From an uncultured Eubacteriales bacterium (GTDB lineage: Bacteria > Bacillota > Clostridia > Oscillospirales > Oscillospiraceae), in contig CAJKSU010000071.1 of assembly GCA_905202605.1 (NCBI GenBank), forward strand, positions 1 to 12,553: a stretch of 12,553 bases of DNA, in the 5' to 3' direction. Below are positions 5,558 through 11,584 of this stretch, one piece after another. Within the stretch, counting starts at the first letter, position 1; each line of letters opens with the position of its first letter. Both the position numbers and the translations under genes were made by a program. Below the pieces are notes generated by a model. It saw only the letters and a program-made list of their open reading frames with translations. It did not search any database and was not told the DNA's origin.

Positions 5558-7726
5558 GTGAGCATTCGCTATTCTCATCTGCTCTCCCCGGTTCAGGTGG
5601 GTAACGTCCTGTTTAAGAACCGTATGGAGGCTACCGCCGCAACGCCCCATTTCGTCCAGGGCACCGAGCCTTACCCCACCGAAAAATGGATTACCATGAT
5701 GGCGAACCGCGCCAAAAACGGTGCCGCCGGTGTATACATCAACCATCTGGAGCACGGTTCTCCCGTCAAGGCCGGGATCGACTTTACTCCGGCGCACTTC
5801 TCCATTATGGACATCGACAACACCTCGACCCATAACTATCTATGTCAAATGATTGACGCCATTCGCTACTATGGCTCGATCCCCATCACCGGCCCCAACG
5901 CCACCTTCACCCGTACGGAGGAGCAGGGGATGGGTCCGCAGGCCATGATGATGGCTGAGGGCGATAAGAAGGACGGTCCCGGTGGCCCCGGTGCAGGTGG
6001 TCCCGGTGGCCCCGGCGGCCCCGGTGCAGGTGGTCCCGGTGGCCCCGGCGGCCCCGGTGCAGGCGGCCCCGGCGGCGGTATGCCCGACATGTTCGGCGGT
6101 CCCTTTGAGGAAACCGTTCCTGCCGTGAAGAAGTCCCCCATCCAGATTCTCAACCCCGGTCCCTCCATTGCCGACACCTTTACCAAGGCGCAGATGCATG
6201 AGTACATCGACACCGCCGTCGCCAGCGCCAAGGAGCTGAAGGCGCTGGGCTTCCAGATGTTCTCCTTCCATAACGCCTACCGCGGCGGCCCCGGCGCACA
6301 GTTCTGGAGTCCGCTGACCAACCATCGTCATGATGAATACGGCGTGGACACCGTGGAGAACCGTACCCGGTTCCTGATTGAATTTTTGGATGCCATGAAG
6401 CAGACGCTGGGCAAGGACTTCCCGCTGGAGGTCCTGATTTCCGGCACCGAGCCGGGCGGCGCAACCATCGCTGACACCGTAGAGCTGGCACGGCTGCTGG
6501 AGGGTCACTGCGACATTCTCTCCATCCGCAACGGCGTTCAGGATCCTCAGCATCCCACCGGCTTCACCTCCACCCGTGCCACCCGCTGGCCCAATGAGGC
6601 GGTCACCACTGCCGTTACGCAGGATTGCCATCGCCGGGGTGCAAAGCTGCTGATCGGCGCAACCGCCGGACTGCATGATGCCGACCTGTGCGAATCGGTC
6701 ATTGCCAATGAGCAGGCTGACCTTGTCTGCATGGCGCGCAGCTGGATCTGCGACAGCGAATACGGCAAGAAGCTCTATGAGGGCAGAGGCGAGGACATCA
6801 CCCCCTGCGTCCGCTGCAACAAGTGCCACGTGCCAAACGACACCGATAAGTTCCGCTCCTTCTGCTCCGTGAACCCGCTGATCGGGCTGGAGGATAAGAT
6901 CGACCGGATGATTGCTCCCGTGGAGAAGGAGAAGAAGGTTGCCGTGGTCGGCGGCGGCCCTGCCGGTATGTACGCCGCCATCACCCTTCGGGATCGCGGC
7001 CATCAGGTCACCCTGTATGAGAAGGAAGCCCAGCTGGGCGGTCAGCTGATCCATGCGGACTTTGCCTCCTTCAAGTGGCCCCTGCAGGACTTCAAGGATT
7101 TTCTGGCACGGCAGTGCTACAAGAAGGGCGTTGACGTAAAGCTCAACATCGAGGCCACCAGAGACATGCTGGCGCAGGAGCACTACGACCATGTGATCGT
7201 CGCCATCGGCCCTGTGTTCACCAAGGCCAATATCCCCGGCGCCGAATCCCCCAAGGTGCTTACCTGCATGGACGTCTTCGGTCACGAGGACGAACTGCCC
7301 CACAACATTGTGGTCATCGGCGGCAGTGAAACCGGCGTGGAAACCGCTATGGATCTGGCGGAAAAGGGCCATAAGGTCACCGTCCTGTGCCGTCAGAGGT
7401 CTCTGGCCTCCGATGCGCCCCATGCCCACTATGTCACCATGCTGGAGGACGCATGGCTGAAGCTGGACAACTTCTACTGGGTCAAGGGTATCCAGAAGTA
7501 TCAGTCCATCGACGACACCGGCGTCAACTACGTGAACTTCGAGGGCAAGGAAAAGCGCGTCGACTGCGACTGCGTGATTATGTGTACCGGCGCACAGCCC
7601 AACACCGAGGGCTGCCAGGCGCTCTATGGCGCAGCTGACCGTACCGATTTCGTTGGCGACTGCTTCCGGGTGGGCAACGTCCACTTTGCCGTGACCACCG
7701 CCTTTGGTGCAGCAAATCAGATCTAA
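5558..7726 (+). CDS. Old Yellow Enzyme/2,4-dienoyl-CoA reductase-type FMN/FAD/[4Fe-4S] ene-reductase with Gly-Pro insert
   Basis: A 722-residue cytoplasmic NAD(P)H-dependent flavo-iron-sulfur enzyme of the group containing FadH, 2-enoate reductases and BaiCD/BaiH, which reduce C=C bonds next to carbonyls. Order: FMN-binding TIM barrel (about 5-400; SPVQVGNVLFKNRM at the start, FWSPLTNHRHDEYG about 247-260), a cluster motif C417-x2-C420-x2-C423-x12-C436, an FAD Rossmann motif (VVGGGPAGMYAA, about 463), and an inserted NAD(P) Rossmann motif (VVIGGSETGVETA, about 586). The start is GTG 5558, 9 nt after GGAGG; an ATG at 5551 is out of frame. Two oddities: residues 140-174 are a GPGGPGGPGAG repeat placed in the loop region over the barrel mouth, and the usual H-x-x-H-G-Y-L active-site stretch is here HNAYRGGPGAQF (from His238), lacking the usual Tyr. 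The family normally has about 640-680 residues; the insert explains most of the excess. It is monocistronic, ended by a terminator. Confidence 0.92.
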   Translation: MSIRYSHLLSPVQVGNVLFKNRMEATAATPHFVQGTEPYPTEKWITMMANRAKNGAAGVYINHLEHGSPVKAGIDFTPAHFSIMDIDNTSTHNYLCQMIDAIRYYGSIPITGPNATFTRTEEQGMGPQAMMMAEGDKKDGPGGPGAGGPGGPGGPGAGGPGGPGGPGAGGPGGGMPDMFGGPFEETVPAVKKSPIQILNPGPSIADTFTKAQMHEYIDTAVASAKELKALGFQMFSFHNAYRGGPGAQFWSPLTNHRHDEYGVDTVENRTRFLIEFLDAMKQTLGKDFPLEVLISGTEPGGATIADTVELARLLEGHCDILSIRNGVQDPQHPTGFTSTRATRWPNEAVTTAVTQDCHRRGAKLLIGATAGLHDADLCESVIANEQADLVCMARSWICDSEYGKKLYEGRGEDITPCVRCNKCHVPNDTDKFRSFCSVNPLIGLEDKIDRMIAPVEKEKKVAVVGGGPAGMYAAITLRDRGHQVTLYEKEAQLGGQLIHADFASFKWPLQDFKDFLARQCYKKGVDVKLNIEATRDMLAQEHYDHVIVAIGPVFTKANIPGAESPKVLTCMDVFGHEDELPHNIVVIGGSETGVETAMDLAEKGHKVTVLCRQRSLASDAPHAHYVTMLEDAWLKLDNFYWVKGIQKYQSIDDTGVNYVNFEGKEKRVDCDCVIMCTGAQPNTEGCQALYGAADRTDFVGDCFRVGNVHFAVTTAFGAANQI
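5975..6079 (+). repeat. In-frame 33-bp tandem repeats encoding GPGGPGGPGAG
   Basis: A 24-bp partial unit (5975-5998), two 33-bp units (5999-6031 and 6032-6064) that differ only at the last base, and a 15-bp tail (6065-6079), all in phase with the gene. Near-identity at the nucleotide level points to recent expansion by slippage or recombination, so copy number probably varies among strains. Confidence 0.85.
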
Positions 7727-7737
7727 ACGAATGCAAA

Positions 7738-7770
7738 AAGAGGGGAGCGGTGGTGTTCCGCTTCCCTCTT
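7738..7770 (+). terminator. Terminator of the OYE gene (alternative pairing with next ribosome site)
   Basis: AAGAGGGGAGCGG pairs with CCGCTTCCCTCTT (13 bp, one G-T pair, 7-nt loop), followed by only a short T-rich stretch (ATTT). The end of the right arm, CCTCTT (7765-7770), can instead pair with AAGAGG (7775-7780), the ribosome site of the acetyltransferase gene. Confidence 0.7.
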
Positions 7771-7786
7771 ATTTAAGAGGTACCCC

Positions 7787-8215
7787 ATGATCCATGATAT
7801 CAGGCAAGGCTTTCTGTCACCAGAGGTATACAAAATCTATTCCCAGTGCATGTATGCGCCCACTTATGAAAAGTTTGTAGAGCACGCACGCGCTTATCTG
7901 AACAGCAAAGACACCACAGTCTACGGTTATTATGAGAATGCCGCCCTTCTTGGTGTCATTGTCCTGCAAGCCAAAGCGCAAAACACCGCAGAGATCGTAG
8001 GCATTGCAGTGGAACGTACCCACCAACACAGACATATCGGAAAGGGACTAATCCAGTATGCTGTAACAACCGGGCGCTATCCCGAGTTATACGCCGAAAC
8101 AGACGATGATGCGGTCTCATTTTATGAGTGCTGCGGTTTTGAAGTGGAAGCGTTTCAGACTGCATACGCTGGGATTCCGTGCAGACGGTACCGCTGTATC
8201 TATCCTTCATTATAA
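7787..8215 (+). CDS. GNAT-family N-acetyltransferase
   Basis: A 142-residue single-domain protein. The acetyl-CoA-binding motif A is visible at about 68-90: strand IVGIAV, then RTHQHRHIGKGLIQYAV with the pyrophosphate loop Q-x-R-x-x-G-K-G. Motif B is near 108-118 (AVSFYECCGFE). This is the usual layout of the compact GNAT family, which acetylates amines of small molecules or proteins; the acceptor cannot be predicted. The start at ATG 7787 has AAGAGG 6 nt before it. It follows the OYE gene by 60 nt but is separated by a terminator hairpin, so it is either a separate unit or expressed by read-through. The gene is less GC-rich than the flanking enzymes and has no Gly-Pro segment, so membership of the locus system is doubtful. 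Confidence 0.88.
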   Translation: MIHDIRQGFLSPEVYKIYSQCMYAPTYEKFVEHARAYLNSKDTTVYGYYENAALLGVIVLQAKAQNTAEIVGIAVERTHQHRHIGKGLIQYAVTTGRYPELYAETDDDAVSFYECCGFEVEAFQTAYAGIPCRRYRCIYPSL

Positions 8216-8233
8216 TTATCCATTTGCGCAAAA

Positions 8234-8261
8234 ATACCGGCCAGGAAATCCTGACCGGTAT
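8234..8261. terminator. Bidirectional terminator between convergent genes
   Basis: ATACCGGCCAGGA and TCCTGACCGGTAT form a 13-bp stem with one mismatch on the plus strand, which becomes a G-T pair on the minus strand. Both sides have runs (TCTTTTT on plus, TTTTTG on minus), so it serves both the acetyltransferase gene and the convergent NTF2-like operon, probably better for the latter. Confidence 0.85.
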
Positions 8262-8271
8262 CTTTTTCATC

Positions 8272-9297
8272 TCAATCCACCTTGGGCGTCTCGTAAATCC
8301 GATAGGTGTGCTCCCGATCCATGGTCTTGTAAGGCTCCGGCCACGGTACGGTGTTCTGCACATGCATAATGGGCGTATAGTTGAAGTGGATGGGGCCGGG
8401 TACCTTGACGTGTACCTCGCCCTTGGCACCGCCTGCGGAGGTTGCACCGCGGGTTGCGCCCTTCTCCTTCACGACCATACCAGGCACTCCGGCATTCTCG
8501 CCCTGTCCCTGAGGAGGACCGCCAGCACCGGGTGCTCCGCCCATACCCTGAGGAGGAGGACCACCAGCACCGGGTGCACCGCCCTGTCCCTGGGGAGGAC
8601 CACCTGCGCCAGGACCGCCACCGGGACCACCAGGACCGCCGCCGGGAGCACCAGGGCCACCTGCACCGCCAGCACCGGGGCCAGGGCCGGGTCCGGGACC
8701 ACCGGGGCCGCCGCCGATGCCCATGAGCTTGTTATACGCATCCATGCCGGGGTTGCAGACATCCATGGGGCCACCCATATCCGGGCAAACCTGTTCATGG
8801 AGATACAGCCACTCATCGGCATCCTCATCGTAAACAAAGTCAGAACCATAGCGCTCCCACAGGGTCAGGCCGCGGTAATGATGGTTGGCGTTCAGCGCAA
8901 ACACCAGCACGCCGGGGGTCAGGAACGAAGCACGGACGGTCTTGCCGTCGTCGGCAGCCTCAATGATATCCGTTGCCAGAGTGTGCATGGAAATCTCGCG
9001 CATGGAGCGCGCGTCAAACCAGGAGATCTCAGGATGCTGCTTCACCAGGTTGATATAGCCCCGGAAGCCATCGGGATCGTAGTTGGAAACGCTGTTATAC
9101 CAAATCTCGTCGAAGCCGCACATGACACCGAACAGATGACCCCAGGATGCCTCCTCGCTGGTATCCCAGAACTCGCCCCATTCCTCTTTGCAGTAGGAGG
9201 TGGCATGGAGATAGGTGTGGCGGGCATGGAGATACTCCGCCGCCTGCATACCCTCAGCGTTGTGAATGCGCTGAGAAAGCGTCAGATGTGTTTTCAT
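8272..9297 (-). CDS. NTF2/SnoaL-like protein with an 80-residue Gly-Pro-rich segment
   Basis: A 341-residue protein, third gene of the operon, with no signal peptide or membrane segment. Residues 1-190 resemble the two upstream paralogs: an N-terminal helical start, EAADDGKTVRASFLTPGVL (like their VADDGATAKGFFYV and LADDGKTAKGVWYS), then DFVYDEDADEWLYLHEQ matching their D-F-x-x-E...W-K-I-W-H strand. Residues about 194-273 are almost wholly Gly, Pro, Ala and Gln (GGPGGPGPGPGPGAGG, later repeats around GGAPGAGGPPQGQG). After it comes the family's C-terminal tail (WPEPYKTMDREHTYRIYE). So the segment is inserted between the fold and the tail, not a random extension. The NTF2/SnoaL fold is used by small dehydratases, isomerases and cyclases such as BaiE. 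ATG 9297 overlaps the previous stop (ATGA). Confidence 0.8.
   Translation of the reverse strand: MKTHLTLSQRIHNAEGMQAAEYLHARHTYLHATSYCKEEWGEFWDTSEEASWGHLFGVMCGFDEIWYNSVSNYDPDGFRGYINLVKQHPEISWFDARSMREISMHTLATDIIEAADDGKTVRASFLTPGVLVFALNANHHYRGLTLWERYGSDFVYDEDADEWLYLHEQVCPDMGGPMDVCNPGMDAYNKLMGIGGGPGGPGPGPGPGAGGAGGPGAPGGGPGGPGGGPGAGGPPQGQGGAPGAGGPPPQGMGGAPGAGGPPQGQGENAGVPGMVVKEKGATRGATSAGGAKGEVHVKVPGPIHFNYTPIMHVQNTVPWPEPYKTMDREHTYRIYETPKVD
8479..8718 (-). repeat. Gly/Pro-coding low-complexity region
   Basis: The coding strand consists of degenerate repeats of GGN, CCN and GCN codons. The part at 8490-8600 holds about three imperfect copies of a roughly 13-residue unit (GGAPGAGGPP plus QGQG or PQGMG). 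Copies differ at third positions more than those in the OYE gene, suggesting an older array. Confidence 0.75.
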
Positions 9298-10085
9298 TTG
9301 CCCTGATACTCCTTTCTATAGTTGGGATGTCCCTTGTGCCACTGCGGACGGCCCTCCGCGCCAAAGCTGTGTTCGGGGTCATAGGTTTCATAGGCCACCG
9401 GCGGCACCGTAGGATAGGCATCGGACCAGCCGTAGTCGGGGTTATGCACCACATAGGGCATGGTGGGATCGCCGAACTGCTGCTGGGCAAGGCCGGGCTT
9501 GCCGGTAAACGTCTCTACATCCCCCAGATTGGTGCCTGCCTCATAGGTTACGTCATTGGAAACCAGCACATGCCAGATCTTCCACTCGCCGTTTGTTTCC
9601 TTTACAAAGTCGGCGCAGACCCGCTCCGGATACCACATGGCCTTACAGGAGCCGTCGGGATTGCCGGTGCATTCCACGCCCAGGGAGTACCATACGCCCT
9701 TGGCCGTCTTGCCGTCATCCGCCAGCACCACGCAGGGGGTGGAAACATGGTGGGCGATCAGGTCGCCATAGCCAAAGTTGTCTCGGATGTTCTCAATGGC
9801 AGCGTTGGCCGCACACTTTTCATCCAGCGCCTTCTGGAGAGTATCGGTATACTCGGCCACATAGTGGCGGGAGATCTCGTCCATGCCCACATAGTAGCCC
9901 CAGTTGGAGCCAAGGGAGGCGGTTGCCGTATACTTGGGCTCAGTGACCCAGAGCGTTTCCAGCTCCTCCCGGCGCTCGTTGTTCATCTGCATCACCTGGC
10001 GGCGGGACATCAGATCCTTTACGGTTTCAATGTCCCAGATTCGGATGACGCGCTCATCATCAGAATAAACCCGTTTCTTGCTCAT
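9294..10085 (-). CDS. NTF2/SnoaL-like family protein (middle paralog)
   Basis: A 263-residue cytoplasmic protein. It begins with a helix containing IETVKDLMSRRQVMQMNNERR, similar to the opening helix of SnoaL_4/NTF2-like proteins, then LGSNWGYYVGMDEISRHYV, matching LGVNGGYYAGRQALEGYYA of its upstream neighbour. Shared features continue with LADDGKTAKGVWYSLG, CADFVKETNGEWKIWHVL, and a C-terminal PVAYETYDPEHSFGAEG motif. It is longer than a bare NTF2 domain (120-150 residues) because of an N-terminal helix and a C-terminal tail of about 70 residues that all three paralogs have. AGGAGG lies 7 nt before ATG 10085, which overlaps the preceding stop (ATGA). Proteins of this fold dehydrate, isomerise or cyclise small hydrophobic molecules. 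No catalytic residue is assigned; candidates are the HH pair in LIAHHVSTP. Confidence 0.82.
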   Translation of the reverse strand: MSKKRVYSDDERVIRIWDIETVKDLMSRRQVMQMNNERREELETLWVTEPKYTATASLGSNWGYYVGMDEISRHYVAEYTDTLQKALDEKCAANAAIENIRDNFGYGDLIAHHVSTPCVVLADDGKTAKGVWYSLGVECTGNPDGSCKAMWYPERVCADFVKETNGEWKIWHVLVSNDVTYEAGTNLGDVETFTGKPGLAQQQFGDPTMPYVVHNPDYGWSDAYPTVPPVAYETYDPEHSFGAEGRPQWHKGHPNYRKEYQGK

Positions 10086-10840
10086 CTCAGCGCCTCCTGA
10101 CTCTCCGCTCCATAGCTGAAGGTGTGTTCAAAGGTATCATAGGGCTCCGGCACCTTGGGCAGCTTTGCAAAGGGACGGCTGCCGGTATACAGCGCCCGCA
10201 GATTCATGGGAACATTGGGCTGTGCCAGCTTTACGTCCTTCATTGCCGCAAAGCCGGGCATCTCCGGGAACTCCTCAATGGCGTTCAGATTGCCCCACTT
10301 CTTACCGGCAGGGGTGTCTACATCCTCCAGATAGAGGACATGCCAGATCTTCCACTGGTCATTCTCCCGGATGAAGTCAAAGCAGATGCTGCCCAGCACC
10401 CAGTTGGAGATGGGGCCGCGGGTGGTGATATCGGTCACCAGACCGAATACATAGAAAAAGCCCTTGGCGGTTGCGCCGTCATCTGCCACCTCGATGATGG
10501 CATTATCCAGAGAACGAATCTCCATAGGGCCGCGGCCATACAGCTTTTCATCGGAATACTCCCCAAGATCCTCCGGGAAAACGGATTTTACCACCTGCGC
10601 CTTCTGGCGGGTTGCGGCGTCTACGGAGGCATAATACCCCTCCAGCGCCTGACGGCCTGCGTAATAGCCGCCGTTGACGCCCAGAGAGATATCCTCCCGG
10701 ACAGACCAGAGCTCCTTCAGAATCGTCGGCTCCTTTTTGAGCAGCAGACTCATGACATATTTGCCCGCCAGATTTTTTACGTCTCTGCGATCCTCAAAGC
10801 GGCCTACCAGCTGCTCTGTGTTAAATTTCAGGAATGACAT
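10082..10840 (-). CDS. NTF2/SnoaL-like family protein (first gene of operon)
   Basis: A 252-residue cytoplasmic protein, the lead gene. The N-terminal helix (VKNLAGKYVMSLLLKKEPTILKELW) is followed by LGVNGGYYAGRQALEGYYA, a central strand pair (IIEVADDGATAKGFFYVFG) and the family-typical DFIRENDQWKIWHVLYLEDV, then a long tail ending VPEPYDTFEHTFSYGAES. It shares that order with the next two genes, so the three arose by duplication and probably form a hetero-oligomer or catalyse successive steps; NTF2-fold proteins often dimerise. The start ATG 10840 has AAAGGAG upstream. Neither this nor the middle paralog has a Gly-Pro segment, so the segment was gained by the third copy. The substrate is unknown; neighbouring OYE suggests cyclic enones or enoyl compounds. 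Confidence 0.83.
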   Translation of the reverse strand: MSFLKFNTEQLVGRFEDRRDVKNLAGKYVMSLLLKKEPTILKELWSVREDISLGVNGGYYAGRQALEGYYASVDAATRQKAQVVKSVFPEDLGEYSDEKLYGRGPMEIRSLDNAIIEVADDGATAKGFFYVFGLVTDITTRGPISNWVLGSICFDFIRENDQWKIWHVLYLEDVDTPAGKKWGNLNAIEEFPEMPGFAAMKDVKLAQPNVPMNLRALYTGSRPFAKLPKVPEPYDTFEHTFSYGAESQEALR

Positions 10841-10878
10841 TAGGTACGCTCCTTTCTAATATTTGCTTCATGGCTTTC

Positions 10879-10896
10879 ATTATACTGAGGAGTATA
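10879..10896 (-). promoter_or_regulatory. -10 box and overlapping dyad before the NTF2-like operon
   Basis: On the minus strand TATAAT (10884-10879) is a perfect -10, with no good -35 at 16-18 nt. An inverted repeat TATACT-GAGG-AGTATA (10881-10896) overlaps it. A weak -35 plus a dyad touching the -10 suggests dependence on an activator or repressor. The dyad does not match the TetR operators of the left block. Confidence 0.5.
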
Positions 10897-11026
10897 TAGA
10901 AAATGAAATGCGGAAAAGCTATGCGGCATTCCTGATAGTTATGACGGCGATAAAAAGTTTTAACATCTCCATCCGATTTCTGTTGTTACAATGCAACAAA
11001 TCTACCCACACCACACAAAGCGGTGT

Positions 11027-11055
11027 TTGACAATCCTCATCAAATGATATATTCT
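11027..11055 (+). promoter_or_regulatory. Promoter of the 125-residue protein gene
   Basis: Consensus TTGACA (11027-11032), a 17-nt spacer and TATTCT (11050-11055). It fires divergently from the NTF2-like operon. The rest of the 289-nt divergent region shows only a weak TGTTG-N8-CAACA dyad (10981-10998). Confidence 0.65.
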
Positions 11056-11066
11056 TAGTATGAAGT

Positions 11067-11095
11067 GGCATCCCCACCTGATTGTCTGGGATGCC
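11067..11095 (+). promoter_or_regulatory. 5'-UTR hairpin
   Basis: GGCATCCC and GGGATGCC form a perfect 8-bp stem with a 13-nt loop, starting a few nt after the predicted transcription start and ending about 20 nt before the ribosome site. Position fits an mRNA-stabilising leader or a binding site; no known riboswitch pattern is recognised. Confidence 0.5.
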
Positions 11096-11129
11096 GGAGA
11101 ATATTTGTGAAATGAATGGAGGAATCTAT

Positions 11130-11507
11130 ATGCCAAAGGCGGATATCCTGTTTGATAAAACAGAGTTCGTGCTGCGCATGGCTGACAAACAGGCGATGAC
11201 TATGAACATCCGTGCCGATCAGATTACCACTATCACCTTCCAGCCTACCATGCAGAAAAAACTGTTTAAAAAGATCCCCTCTGAGGTTATGCTCATTAAA
11301 ACCAAGGGCGGCGCAGGCGGCCCCGGAGGCCCCGGCGGCGGTACCGACGGTATGCCCATCACCAAGGAAGCGCTGGAGAGCAAGGAGAAGGGTTCTTGGG
11401 ACAAGGCAAAGAAGCAGATGCTGAAGTTCGCTAAGGATAATAATATCACCGTTCACGAAGAGAGCGAAATGTGGATGCCTCCCCAAATGGGCGGCGGCCC
11501 CATGTAA
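11130..11507 (+). CDS. Uncharacterised 125-residue protein with Gly-Pro segment
   Basis: I do not recognise the family. ATG 11130 is chosen because TGGAGG lies 7 nt before it; the open frame extends further up but into the leader hairpin. Residues 1-58 look like an all-beta region (ILFDKTEFVLRMADKQ, then MNIRADQITTITFQPTM and SEVMLIKTK), loosely reminiscent of bacterial PH-like domains that sense or bind at a flat beta surface; this is only an impression. Residues 60-71 are GGAGGPGGPGGG, followed by TDGMPITKEALE, a Lys-rich helix (KEKGSWDKAKKQMLKFAKDNN) and a Met/Pro/Gly tail ending QMGGGPM. No signal peptide, Cys or membrane segment. It has its own promoter and terminator and diverges from the NTF2-like operon. 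The Gly-Pro segment, like that of the OYE protein (GGPGGGMPDM), leads into a GMP sequence. Confidence 0.8.
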   Translation: MPKADILFDKTEFVLRMADKQAMTMNIRADQITTITFQPTMQKKLFKKIPSEVMLIKTKGGAGGPGGPGGGTDGMPITKEALESKEKGSWDKAKKQMLKFAKDNNITVHEESEMWMPPQMGGGPM

Positions 11508-11514
11508 CAAATTT

Positions 11515-11546
11515 ACCCGGAGGAAGCAGTTCCTCCGGGTGTTTTG
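11515..11546 (+). terminator. Rho-independent terminator
   Basis: ACCCGGAGGAA and TTCCTCCGGGT form a perfect 11-bp stem with loop GCAG, followed by GTTTTG. It begins 8 nt after the stop of the 125-residue protein gene and may also serve the convergent MATE gene. Confidence 0.88.
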
Positions 11547-11584
11547 TATATTACGGAAAATCCTCTTTTGTCTGTGGCAGCGTT

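Noticed and set aside
5975..6079. Short regular repeats as a possible CRISPR array
   Set aside because: The repeats are in frame, contiguous with no unique spacers, and encode a Gly-Pro segment; no cas genes are nearby.
5840..7684. A 614-codon minus-strand open frame opposite the OYE gene
   Set aside because: Antisense shadow; its Gly-Ala-Thr-Cys runs come from the complementary strand of the Gly-Pro repeats, and the plus-strand product has full enzyme motifs.
8479..8718. The Gly-Pro segment as true collagen-like (Gly-X-Y) repeat
   Set aside because: The Gly spacing is not kept strictly every third residue over long stretches, and GGP, GPGP and GAGG units are mixed, so a collagen triple helix is not supported.
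8179..10100. Long plus-strand open frames opposite the NTF2-like operon (8179-9306 and 9147-10100)
   Set aside because: No ribosome sites or recognisable motifs. The minus-strand frames form a tight operon with ATGA overlaps and shared motifs.
5558..10840. The locus as a bile-acid 7-dehydroxylation (bai) operon
   Set aside because: There is no CoA ligase, CoA transferase or short-chain dehydrogenase, genes are on opposite strands, and the SnoaL-like proteins are longer than BaiE. Only the chemistry type is comparable.
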